Assembly (NCBI RefSeq): GCF_017876545.1
Contig: NZ_JAGIOD010000002.1
Coordinates: 372,001 to 436,000 of the forward strand
Length of the DNA stretch: 64,000 nucleotides
Reading direction: 5' to 3'
DNA from: Brachybacterium sacelli
GTDB lineage: Bacteria > Actinomycetota > Actinomycetes > Actinomycetales > Dermabacteraceae
The position numbers and the translations under genes were made by a program. This document shows positions 54,775 to 62,207 of this stretch, piece after piece. The notes under the pieces are model-generated. The model was not told the origin of the DNA. It searched no databases and was given only the letters and a program-made list of their open reading frames with translations. Positions within the stretch are counted from its first letter, which is position 1. Every line of letters begins with the position of its first letter.

Positions 54775-54845
54775 CATGTCCTGGATGGGCCGCTGGTGAT
54801 GTGAGCTGGCAGCATCGCCAGGTCGCCTCACCGTCGGCCCGTCGG
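54775..54845. repeat. Palindromic element B
   Basis: Direct repeat of element A, 157 nt downstream, also starting CATGTCCTG and ending CCCGTCGG. Its centre is 54813.5. The arms GGGCCG/CGGCCC and GGTGA/TCACC pair perfectly; the core is CTGGCAGCATCGCCAG. Several differences from A keep base pairing, which suggests selection on the fold. Confidence 0.8.
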
Positions 54846-55012
54846 CACTACGGGAACGGACGGGGCGATCGGCCCAGGCCTGCCGGTGCCGGCAGCACTA
54901 CGGCGCCGGGAGAGGGCAACGGACGGCGCTGACGGCTCCTCCCCACGTCCCGATCATCCACAATCGTGGCCGTCTCTCCCACCAGACAGCACGGGGATGG
55001 TCCGATCGCCGA

Positions 55013-55933
55013 ATGAAGATCCAGGGAGTGATCCTCAAATCAGAGCTGTCAAGGGTCGAGCCGAATCCTCGTCGCCGTCGCGCCTGGCTGCGCGACGGCA
55101 CGGTTCGTTCTGCGGGGCAGTGGTACGTGACCTCTGAGGCGCCTGACGATCTGGTGGCGCTGCTCGCGCTGGGGGTGCGCCCCACCTGTCTGGAGGCCGC
55201 GGCTCTCCATGGTCTGTGGGTTCCGCTCGCGGACGGAGTCCACGCCTACCGCCCCCGAGCCGTGGAGGTCCCGCCTCCGACGCCCCACCTGATACAGATT
55301 CGACGTCACGTCGATCCGGAGACGAAAGAGCTGGTGCCGCTCCCGGAGCCCGCCGCCGGCGCACCCCGGCGCAGGCCGCAGCCCCTGGTGCTGCATGGCC
55401 CCCGCATGAGGGCGTGGGGAGGAGCCGATCCGGTCCCCGACATCATCCAGGCCCTCGATCACGCGGCACGCTGCATGTCTACCATGAAGGCGGCGATCCT
55501 CATCGAGTCCGCGCTCAATCAGGGCAGGCTCAGCAGGGCGGGACTGGAGCAACTTCTCGGGAAGCTCCCGCAGAGGTACCGGTCTCCGCTGTCCCGCGTC
55601 CGCTCCGACGCACAGTCCGGCACGGAGACGGCGGTGCGCTGGTGGCTGGAAGAGCGGTGCGTACGGGTCCGCAGCCAGGTGCAACTGGCGCTCGGGATCC
55701 GCGTCGATCTGCTGCTGGGCACCAACTGGGTGATCGAGTGCGACAGTCGGCGCTTCCACGACGATCCGGACCAGTACCGAGAGGACCGACGGCGGGATCT
55801 GGTGCTGGCTTCCCGCGGGTACCGGGTTACGAGGCTGACCTGGGAGCAGGTCTTTCTGGAGTGGAAGGCGACTGAGCGGATGCTGCAGACGATGCTCCGC
55901 CGGCGTGATCACCGTCGTGCGCTGCCCGCGTGA
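55013..55933 (+). CDS. DUF559 (Vsr-like) endonuclease-domain protein
   Basis: A 306-residue protein in two parts. Residues 1-90 resemble the winged-helix AbiEi-type N-terminus found in actinobacterial DUF559 proteins (VRPTCLEAAALHGLWVP). Residues about 200-295 form a PD-(D/E)XK nuclease-like domain: Glu205 (SGTETAVRWW), Asp232 (RVDLLL), Glu242 and Asp244 in VIECDSRRFH (His249), then DRRRDLVLASRGYRVTRLTWEQV. The metal-site residues look intact. Function of the family is unproven; it may be a defence or DNA-processing nuclease. ATG 55013 has only a weak ribosome-binding site. The gene and its surroundings look like an insertion between phoH and fumC. Confidence 0.82.
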   Translation: MKIQGVILKSELSRVEPNPRRRRAWLRDGTVRSAGQWYVTSEAPDDLVALLALGVRPTCLEAAALHGLWVPLADGVHAYRPRAVEVPPPTPHLIQIRRHVDPETKELVPLPEPAAGAPRRRPQPLVLHGPRMRAWGGADPVPDIIQALDHAARCMSTMKAAILIESALNQGRLSRAGLEQLLGKLPQRYRSPLSRVRSDAQSGTETAVRWWLEERCVRVRSQVQLALGIRVDLLLGTNWVIECDSRRFHDDPDQYREDRRRDLVLASRGYRVTRLTWEQVFLEWKATERMLQTMLRRRDHRRALPA

Positions 55934-55970
55934 GACGGTGCGCCACGGGAGCGGATGCCGCGGAAGGTCA

Positions 55971-56044
55971 TGTCACACACGGGCCGATGCCGTGACGAGC
56001 TGTTGATATCGCCAGCCCGCATCGTCACCGGCCTGTGTGTGACA
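55971..56044. repeat. Palindromic element C (74-bp palindrome)
   Basis: Outer arms TGTCACACAC (55971-55980) and GTGTGTGACA (56035-56044) are perfect. GGGCC (55981-55985) pairs with GGCCT (56030-56034, one G-T pair), and the core CTGTTGATATCGCCAG (56000-56015) contains GATATC. All are symmetric about 56007.5. It lies between the convergent DUF559 and NUDIX genes and could terminate both. Confidence 0.8.
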
Positions 56045-56084
56045 GGGACCTGGTCGGCTAGGCAACCTACCGTCGTCGGAGCGG

Positions 56085-56741
56085 TCAGCCGAGCAGTTCG
56101 AGACCCTCGAGCGTCGAGTCGCGCAATAGTGTCCTCGCTCCGACGACCTCGACACCCAGGAGACGGCCGTCGGCATCGACATCGAGGATGATCGTGCCTC
56201 CGGGTCGCTCGATCACCGTGTTCTCGACGGCCTCGCCGTGCCCGATGTGCGAGACGAGGGAGAAGTACGCCGCGTCAGCCTGTGCATCGAAGGTCGCGGC
56301 GCCGTCGTCGAGCAACGTCAGAGGTGCATAGGAAGGGAATTGCTGCAGAGCCTCTACGGCCAGCAGCGAGAGCTGATCGATTGTGCGCCCTGCAGCCAGG
56401 ACGATCCCATTCACGTCTTCGTCGTCGATGTCGTGGCGGAGATCGCCCTCCACCTGCACTTCGACGATCCTGCCCCGGTGTCGGAGGTCGATCGCGCAGC
56501 CTTTGCTATCCGCCGTGACATGGATGTCGAAGGATCGCGGCATCGAACTGCTGAACAGACGGGCGCCTGTCTCCTCGCGGAGCTCACGGGCGAGCGTCTC
56601 CGCGGTCGTTTCGCCGGGTTCGGGGGAGCCGCCGGGCAAGTCGAGCAGACCGGTGTAGGGGCCGCGGCTCTTACGGACCAGGACGAGTCTGCCCTGATCC
56701 CGCCACAGGCCGTAGATGCCGAAGTGCTGAGTAGTTTCCAT
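56085..56741 (-). CDS. NUDIX hydrolase fused to a DUF2283-like domain
   Basis: A 218-residue protein. Residues 1-140 are a NUDIX hydrolase with an intact box (Gly38 to Ala60: GGSPEPGETTAETLARELRE, then ETGA), which hydrolyses nucleoside diphosphate derivatives in the family. Residues about 152-205 (FDAQADAAYFSLVSHIGHGE, VIERPGGTIILDVDADGRL, LGVEVVGARTLL) match the DUF2283 pattern, normally a small free-standing protein. ATG at 56741 is chosen because the NUDIX fold starts there; an upstream in-frame ATG at 56867 would add 42 residues without family character. The base composition is less GC-rich than in neighbouring core genes. Confidence 0.8.
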   Translation of the reverse strand: METTQHFGIYGLWRDQGRLVLVRKSRGPYTGLLDLPGGSPEPGETTAETLARELREETGARLFSSSMPRSFDIHVTADSKGCAIDLRHRGRIVEVQVEGDLRHDIDDEDVNGIVLAAGRTIDQLSLLAVEALQQFPSYAPLTLLDDGAATFDAQADAAYFSLVSHIGHGEAVENTVIERPGGTIILDVDADGRLLGVEVVGARTLLRDSTLEGLELLG

Positions 56742-56886
56742 CCCAGGATCCCATTCACGACGCGGGCCGGAAGGAATTTTCCGCCACCGCTGGTCGCGGA
56801 AGCTGTCTGCGTTGTGGTGGATCACGTCGTGAGGGGTCCGTGTGTCCGGGTGCGCGGTAGCTCTCATGGCGGGCCGCGTCGTGCGA

Positions 56887-56940
56887 TGGCCGTTGGTGCG
56901 GTGACCTGGCCATATCGACAGCTCCCCTCACCAGAGGCCT
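56887..56940. repeat. Palindromic element D
   Basis: Centred at 56913.5, with GGCC/GGCC (56888-56891, 56936-56939), GGTG/CACC (56895-56898, 56929-56932) and core CTGGCCATATCGACAG (56906-56921). The distances of these pairs from the centre are the same as in elements A and B. Confidence 0.7.
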
Positions 56941-56987
56941 TCCCGCGACACCGCCGGGGCCGGTGCCGGGTAGGACGGCTCATAGTC

Positions 56988-57043
56988 CGGCGACGGGGCT
57001 CCTCCCGGCGACGGGGTGCCCCACCGGCGATGGGACGCCCCGT
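56988..57043 (+). repeat. Degenerate tandem repeat
   Basis: CCGGCGACGGGG-type units begin at 56988, 57006 and 57025 (periods of 18 and 19 nt), followed by a partial inverted CCCCGTCGC. It lies 75 nt past the fumC stop. Confidence 0.5.
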
Positions 57044-57117
57044 CGCTGGGGTCGATCTGGAGCTGGGCATCTCAGGGCGTGCCGCGGGGCCAGGCCGAGG
57101 TCGGGCCGTGGCCGAGA

Positions 57118-58533
57118 TCAAGCCTTCGGAGCCGTCATCGAGAGCACGTCGAGGGCGGAATCGAGCTGCTGCTCGGTGAGCTCGCCGCGCTCGACGAAGC
57201 CCAGCGCGAGGACTGCCTCGCGCACGGAGATGCGCTCGGCCACCGCGTGCTTGGCGATCTTCGCGGCACTCTCGTAGCCGATCAGGCTGTTCAGCGGGGT
57301 CACGATCGAGGGGGAGGCCTCGGCGTAGAAGCGGGCCTTCTCCTCGTTCGCGACCAGACCGTCGACCGTCTTGTCGGCCAGCGCCACGCTCGCGTTGGCG
57401 AGCAGACGGATCGACTCCAGCAGGCTCGTGCCCATCAGCGGGATCTGCACGTTGAGCTCGAAGGAGCCCTGCGCGCCGCCCCAGGCGACGGCGGCGTCGT
57501 TGCCGACGATCTTCGCGCACACCATGAGCACGGCCTCGGGGATCACCGGGTTGACCTTGCCCGGCATGATCGAGGAGCCCGGCTGCAGGTCCGGGATCGC
57601 GATCTCGCCCAGACCGGTGTTGGGGCCGGAGCCCATCCAGCGCAGGTCGTTGCAGATCTTGGTGACGGAGACGGCGATCGTGCGCAGCGCTCCGGACATC
57701 TCGACGAGACCGTCGCGCGCCGACTGCGCCTCGAAGTGGTTGCGCGCCTCGGTCAGCGGAAGCCCGGTCTGCTCGGCGAGGTTCGCGATGACCTTCTGCG
57801 GGAAGCCGGCCGGGGTGTTGATACCGGTGCCCACGGCGGTGCCGCCCTGAGGGACCTCGGCGGTCCGCGGCAGGGCCGCCTCGACCCGCTCGATGCCGTA
57901 GCGGATCGCGGCCGCGTAGCCGCCGAACTCCTGGCCGAGGGTGACCGGGGTGGCGTCCATGAGGTGGGTGCGGCCGGACTTCACCACGGCCTTCCACGCC
58001 TCGGCCTTGGTCTCCAGTGCCTCGGCGAGGTGGGCGAGGGCGGGCAGCAGCGTCTCGACGACGCCCGCGGTGACCGCGACGTGCACCGAGGTGGGGAACA
58101 CGTCGTTGGAGGACTGCGAGCAGTTCACGTGATCGTTGGGGTGGACGTCGAGCTCGCCGCCGGAGGCGAGGGTCGCGAGCACCTCGTTCATGTTCATGTT
58201 CGAGCTGGTGCCGGAGCCGGTCTGGTACGTGTCCACCGGGAACTGGTCATCGTGCTTGCCGGCGACGACCTCGTCGGCGGCCGCGATGATGGCGCCGGCG
58301 ATGTCCGCCCCGAGGACGCCCAGCTCGCGGTTGGCGCGTGCCGCGGCCTTCTTCACCTGGGCCAGGGCGTGGATATGCGCGGGCTCCAGGCCCTGTCCGG
58401 AGATCGGGAAGTTCTCCACCGCGCGCTGGGTCTGGGCGCGGTACAGGGCCGAGGCGGGCACGCGCACCTCTCCCATGGTGTCGTGCTCGATGCGGTAGCC
58501 GTCCTGAGTGGTGTCGGGCGTGGACTGGGACAT
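57118..58533 (-). CDS. fumC: Class II fumarate hydratase
   Basis: Iron-independent fumarase of the TCA cycle. The 471-residue protein has the superfamily signature [11 protein letters not shown], plus [18 protein letters not shown] and [14 protein letters not shown] (substrate site). ATG at 58533 has a strong GAGGGAGG ribosome-binding site. In M. tuberculosis the collinear gene is Rv1098c. The PfkB gene lies 70 nt upstream in the same direction and may be co-transcribed. Confidence 0.97.
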   Translation of the reverse strand: MSQSTPDTTQDGYRIEHDTMGEVRVPASALYRAQTQRAVENFPISGQGLEPAHIHALAQVKKAAARANRELGVLGADIAGAIIAAADEVVAGKHDDQFPVDTYQTGSGTSSNMNMNEVLATLASGGELDVHPNDHVNCSQSSNDVFPTSVHVAVTAGVVETLLPALAHLAEALETKAEAWKAVVKSGRTHLMDATPVTLGQEFGGYAAAIRYGIERVEAALPRTAEVPQGGTAVGTGINTPAGFPQKVIANLAEQTGLPLTEARNHFEAQSARDGLVEMSGALRTIAVSVTKICNDLRWMGSGPNTGLGEIAIPDLQPGSSIMPGKVNPVIPEAVLMVCAKIVGNDAAVAWGGAQGSFELNVQIPLMGTSLLESIRLLANASVALADKTVDGLVANEEKARFYAEASPSIVTPLNSLIGYESAAKIAKHAVAERISVREAVLALGFVERGELTEQQLDSALDVLSMTAPKA

Positions 58534-58603
58534 GGAGAGGCCTCCCTCGGGGTTGCGGTGGCTGGGTGCGGGGTGCAGCGGGTGGGACGGTCGACGGAGC
58601 GGA

Positions 58604-59515
58604 TCAGGTGAGCTCGTGGCTCCACGGGGGATTCGCCCCGGCCCGCGAGACGGTGATGGCAGCGAGTGAGGCCGCACGGCGCAGCACGGTCGCGAGGTCG
58701 TCCGACGGGATGGCCGCCAGCTGCTCGCGACGGTCCGCGCCCAACAGGCCCTTGGCCGCGAGGGCATCGAGGACGCCGGCGGAGAAGGTGTCCCCGGCGC
58801 CGACGGTGTCGACTGCCTTGACGGTCACGGGGGAGACCTGGACCCGGCCGGAGCGGGCGAAGGCGACCGCACCCTCGCCGCCGCGGGTCATGACGGTCAG
58901 CGCCGGCCCGTGCGCGAGCCAGGAGGCGACCACGTCCTCGACGTCGTCGGTGCCGTACAGCCAGGCCACGTCCTCGTCGGAGGCCTTGACGACGTCGCTG
59001 AGGGCGATGTTCGCCTCGACCCGCTCCCGCACGGCGGCCGGGTCGCCCATCAGGGTGGGGCGGGCATTGGGGTCGTAGCTGATCGTTGCACGATCTCGGG
59101 TGCGCCGCAGTACGTCCACGACGGTGGCCGCCCCGGGGACCATCACGGCCGCGAGGGACGAGGTGTGCACGGCATCGACCTGCTCGGGCAGCCCGGAGGG
59201 GTCCGGGTCCCACACCAGGTCGAAGGTGTACGTGGCGGCGCCGGTCGGGTCCAGCGTGGCCTGGGCGGTCGAGGTGGGGGCGTCGACCGAGCTGCCGGGG
59301 GTGAGCGCGACGCCGGACTCGGCCAGGTGCGCGCGGATCGCCTCGCCGCGGTCGTCGCGGCCGATGCGGGTGAGCAGGTGGGCGGCGTGGCCGAGGCGGC
59401 TGAGGGCCACGGCCACGTTCAGGGGGGATCCGCCGGGATGCTCGCGCCGCGCGCCGTCCGCGTCGACGACGATGTCGGTGAGAGCTTCTCCAGCGATGAG
59501 GAATGTCGCGGTCAC
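58604..59515 (-). CDS. PfkB family carbohydrate kinase
   Basis: A 303-residue ribokinase-like sugar kinase. It has the N-terminal GG motif ([17 protein letters not shown]) and the C-terminal signature with the catalytic Asp in [18 protein letters not shown]. It resembles fructokinases or 2-keto-3-deoxygluconate kinases, but the substrate cannot be fixed. GTG at 59515 is chosen because the fold starts there and GATGAT lies 6 nt upstream. It occupies the place where glpX is found between fumC and the DUF4245 gene in M. tuberculosis. Confidence 0.9.
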   Translation of the reverse strand: MTATFLIAGEALTDIVVDADGARREHPGGSPLNVAVALSRLGHAAHLLTRIGRDDRGEAIRAHLAESGVALTPGSSVDAPTSTAQATLDPTGAATYTFDLVWDPDPSGLPEQVDAVHTSSLAAVMVPGAATVVDVLRRTRDRATISYDPNARPTLMGDPAAVRERVEANIALSDVVKASDEDVAWLYGTDDVEDVVASWLAHGPALTVMTRGGEGAVAFARSGRVQVSPVTVKAVDTVGAGDTFSAGVLDALAAKGLLGADRREQLAAIPSDDLATVLRRAASLAAITVSRAGANPPWSHELT

Positions 59516-59680
59516 CGCTCGATCATCGCAGGTTTCCCCGGTCAGGGCGAACTCCGAGGACTTCATCGGCCACGGCGGCGCGGATCGCGGGGGATCCGCG
59601 TGCTCCCTGGCCCAGGGCCGTGCAGGTATCGCCCGGTGCCCGCGGCACGCACCCTGGGAACGAGACTGCCCGATGGCGAG

Positions 59681-59686
59681 GACAAT
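59681..59686 (+). promoter_or_regulatory. -10 box of DUF4245 gene (GACAAT)
   Basis: GACAAT ends 6 nt before ATG 59693. The six-nucleotide spacer is GGGGGC, which may instead act as a weak ribosome-binding site. Confidence 0.45.
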
Positions 59687-59692
59687 GGGGGC

Positions 59693-60355
59693 ATGCACGT
59701 GCCCCACGACCAGACCCCGGAGGCGCTCGAGAGCGCGGAGGATCCCGCGACCTCGGAGACCCCGCAGCCGACGGTGGAACCGCGTCCGCAGCCGAAATCC
59801 GCCTATGAGCTGCCGTCGAAAAAGAACACGGTGCTGCGCAACATGGTCTGGGCGCTCGCGCTGACCATGGCGGTGGTGGTCGTGGTCGGCATCGCGTTCT
59901 TCGGGGTGGGCAGCGACGCAGGGCGGGAGCCGCTGGCGAACTCGGAGCTGGACGTGGCCGCGAGCGCCGAGCGCGCCCAGGACGTCGCGGACTTCCCGGT
60001 CGCTGCGCCGGAGCCGGGGGAGGGGTGGACGGAGCGCTCGGCGCGCTTCACGACGGGGGAGTCTGCGCAGTGGACGGTCGAGTACACCTCCCCGAGCGAA
60101 CATCTGGTGACCCTCACCGAGGAAAGCGAGGTCAGCGCGCCGTTGCTGTCCTCCGTGCTCCCGGGGGCGACGCTCGAGGAGGAGCTCAGCATCGACGGCG
60201 CCGACTGCCAGGTGCTCAGCGGCGGCGAGAGCGGGGCGACGAAGCGCGGCATCTCCTGCCAGGGCGAGGAATTCGGCCTGCTCGTGCACGGTGCGACGGA
60301 CCGCGAGGAGCTCCAGGCCCTGATGGAGCGGGCACTCGCCGGCGTGCGGGAGTGA
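59693..60355 (+). CDS. DUF4245 membrane-anchored protein
   Basis: A 220-residue protein: a cytosolic N-terminus of about 50 residues, one transmembrane helix (residues about 55-78, MVWALALTMAVVVVVGIAFFGV), and an extracytoplasmic domain with two cysteines (GADCQVLSGG and KRGISCQGEE) that probably form a disulfide. It matches DUF4245, a family found beside fumC/glpX and xseAB in actinobacteria (Rv1100). Function unknown. It is convergent with xseB with 24 nt between the stops. Confidence 0.85.
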   Translation: MHVPHDQTPEALESAEDPATSETPQPTVEPRPQPKSAYELPSKKNTVLRNMVWALALTMAVVVVVGIAFFGVGSDAGREPLANSELDVAASAERAQDVADFPVAAPEPGEGWTERSARFTTGESAQWTVEYTSPSEHLVTLTEESEVSAPLLSSVLPGATLEEELSIDGADCQVLSGGESGATKRGISCQGEEFGLLVHGATDREELQALMERALAGVRE

Positions 60356-60379
60356 GACATGCGGGAGTGACCCGCGCGG

Positions 60380-60712
60380 TCACTCTCCCTGTCGGCGCGC
60401 GCTGACGGCCTCGTCGAGACGCTCGCGCGCCCCGTCGAGCCACTGCTGGCAGCGACGGGCGAGCATCTCCCCGCGCTCCCAGAGACCGATCGAGTCCTCG
60501 AGCCCGCCCTGCCCCGACTCCAGGCGGCGCACCACCTCGACCAGCTGGTCCCGCGCGGCCTCGTAGGACAGCGCGGCGATGTCCGGAGGCAGCTGGACGT
60601 CCTCGGTCGGGGTGACCTCGGGCGCCTGCGCGGCGGCGTCCTCGACGACGTCGGCAGGATCCGCTGCGTCAGCCGCATCGGCGGGTGAGCTCTCGGCGGG
60701 GGACTGGGTCAT
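60380..60712 (-). CDS. xseB: Exodeoxyribonuclease VII small subunit
   Basis: Small subunit that stabilises the XseA nuclease. The 110-residue protein has a long acidic Ala/Asp-rich N-terminus (about 45 residues), then the XseB core (LSYEAARDQLVEVVRRLESGQ, LEDSIGLWERGEMLARRC). It lies 57 nt downstream of xseA. Confidence 0.95.
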   Translation of the reverse strand: MTQSPAESSPADAADAADPADVVEDAAAQAPEVTPTEDVQLPPDIAALSYEAARDQLVEVVRRLESGQGGLEDSIGLWERGEMLARRCQQWLDGARERLDEAVSARRQGE

Positions 60713-60769
60713 GACGACTCCTCGGGTGGGGCGGACGGTCGGGGGCGGGAACGGAGATGGGTCGAGCCC

Positions 60770-62068
60770 TCAGGCGGCCGGAGGTATGTATGGGTCCGTC
60801 TCGGTGCGCTCGACGCCGAAGCGGCCGCCGGCCACCCGGACCGAGAGCGCCTCGCCCACGGAGGTGGCCTCGGGGGCGCGCACGATCGTCCCGTCCGGGC
60901 TCTGCACCACGGCGTAGCCCCGCTCGAGAGTGGCCAGCGGGCTGAGGGAGCGCACCTGGCGGCCGAGATGGTCGACCTCGTCGGCCGCCCGATCCAGGCG
61001 GGCCCCGACCAGGGTGCGAGCCAGGGCGATCCGGGAACGGATCTCGTCGGCACGGCCGGCCAGGATGGTGGAGGGGTCCTCCAGCACGGGCCGGGAGCGC
61101 AACGCGTCCAGCCCGGACTGCTCGCGCTCCAGACGGGCGCGGATCGCCGATCGCAGCCGAGTGCGTCCCAGGTCCAGCTGTTCCAGCTCGGCCTGGATGT
61201 CCGGCACCACCCGCTTGGCGGCGTCGGTGGGGGTGGAGGCGCGCACGTCGGCCGCGAGATCGATCAGCGGGGTGTCCACCTCGTGGCCGATCGCGGAGAC
61301 GATCGGGGTGCGGGCGCCGACGACCAGGCGGGTCAGCTGCTCGTCGGAGAAGGGCAGCAGGTCCTCGAGGGAGCCGCCGCCGCGGGAGACGATGATGACG
61401 TCGACGTCCTCGCGCTCGTCGAGCTCACGCAATGCGGCGGAGACCTCCCGCACCGCCTTGTTCCCCTGCACCGCGACCTCGCGGATCTCGAACTGCACGG
61501 CCGGCCAGCGGCGACGGGCATTGACGACCACGTCACGCTCGGCCGCCGATTCGCGTCCGCAGATCAGCCCCACCGCTCGCGGCAGGAACGGCAACGGCTG
61601 CTTGCGGGAGGCCTCGAACAGACCCTCCGCGGTCAGCACCCGCTTGAGCTGCTCGAGTCGGGCCAGCAGCTCACCGAGTCCGACCGGACGGATGTCGTCG
61701 GCCTCGAGCTGCAGACTGCCCCGCTTGGTCCAGAAGGTGGGCTTGGCGTGGACCACCACGCGCGCGCCCGGGACCGGTTCGATCGACAGGCCGCGCAGCA
61801 CGTACTCACGCACCGGCACCGAGAAGGACATGTCCACGTCCACGTCCCGCAGCGTCATGAAGGACAGCCCTGCGCCGGGGCGCCGATTGAACTGCACGAT
61901 CTCGCCCTCGACCCACAGCGGCGACATGCGGGCGACGTACTCACCGACCTTCACCGACAACTGTCGCAGCGGCCACGGATTCTCCGCCGTGGTCCCAGCG
62001 GCGGTCGGAGCCGGTGCCGGACGCGGCGTCCCGCCGTCGGTGTCCTGCTCGGACGTGCTCTCGGTCAT
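60770..62068 (-). CDS. xseA: Exodeoxyribonuclease VII large subunit
   Basis: Catalytic subunit of the bidirectional single-strand exonuclease. The 432-residue protein has an N-terminal OB-fold (residues about 35-135, LSVKVGEYVARMSPLWVEGEI), the catalytic domain (VGLICGRESAAERD, VIIVSRGGGSLEDLLPFSDE, VSAIGHEVDTPLIDLAADVRASTPTDAA) and a coiled-coil region. ATG at 62068 is chosen because upstream residues lack family character. It is divergent from the VWA gene. Confidence 0.97.
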   Translation of the reverse strand: MTESTSEQDTDGGTPRPAPAPTAAGTTAENPWPLRQLSVKVGEYVARMSPLWVEGEIVQFNRRPGAGLSFMTLRDVDVDMSFSVPVREYVLRGLSIEPVPGARVVVHAKPTFWTKRGSLQLEADDIRPVGLGELLARLEQLKRVLTAEGLFEASRKQPLPFLPRAVGLICGRESAAERDVVVNARRRWPAVQFEIREVAVQGNKAVREVSAALRELDEREDVDVIIVSRGGGSLEDLLPFSDEQLTRLVVGARTPIVSAIGHEVDTPLIDLAADVRASTPTDAAKRVVPDIQAELEQLDLGRTRLRSAIRARLEREQSGLDALRSRPVLEDPSTILAGRADEIRSRIALARTLVGARLDRAADEVDHLGRQVRSLSPLATLERGYAVVQSPDGTIVRAPEATSVGEALSVRVAGGRFGVERTETDPYIPPAA

Positions 62069-62195
62069 GGGCACCACTGTGGCACGACGGGCGGACACCT
62101 CGCGCGTCCTCCCCGGATTGGGGACGGAGCCTTCCTGGGGAGGGCGGGTCCGTCCCGAGGTCGGCGGTGGGCCTGCGGGGGGCGGGGGATATCGG

Positions 62196-62201
62196 CATGA
62201 T
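62196..62201 (+). promoter_or_regulatory. -10 box of VWA gene (CATGAT)
   Basis: CATGAT ends 6 nt before GTG 62208, fitting the leaderless spacing seen elsewhere in the window. Confidence 0.4.
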
Positions 62202-62207
62202 GGGCGC

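Larger units (their letters stand above)
54560..55012 (+). other. Intergenic region after phoH
   Basis: This 453-nt gap has no convincing gene. It begins with a short hairpin (CCGCGGCGTCCGCGG, about 54559-54576) that may end phoH transcription. It contains palindromic elements A and B. About 60 nt before the DUF559 gene is an AT-richer stretch (ATCCACAATCG) that may hold its promoter. The base composition is less biased than in neighbouring core genes. Confidence 0.6.
56742..57117. other. Intergenic region between NUDIX and fumC genes
   Basis: This 376-nt gap holds the NUDIX 5' region (no clear -10 box recognised), palindromic element D and a three-copy 18-19-nt tandem repeat. No gene is supported on either strand. 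Confidence 0.6.

Noticed and set aside
54618..56940. Insertion sequence or transposon explaining the palindromes
   Set aside because: No transposase frame, terminal inverted repeats flanking cargo, or target-site duplication can be seen; a non-autonomous element remains possible and is covered in the findings.
54560..57117. CRISPR array formed by the repeated elements
   Set aside because: The elements are few, unevenly spaced (157 nt, about 1.2 kb, about 0.9 kb), internally palindromic and without spacers of constant length or cas genes.
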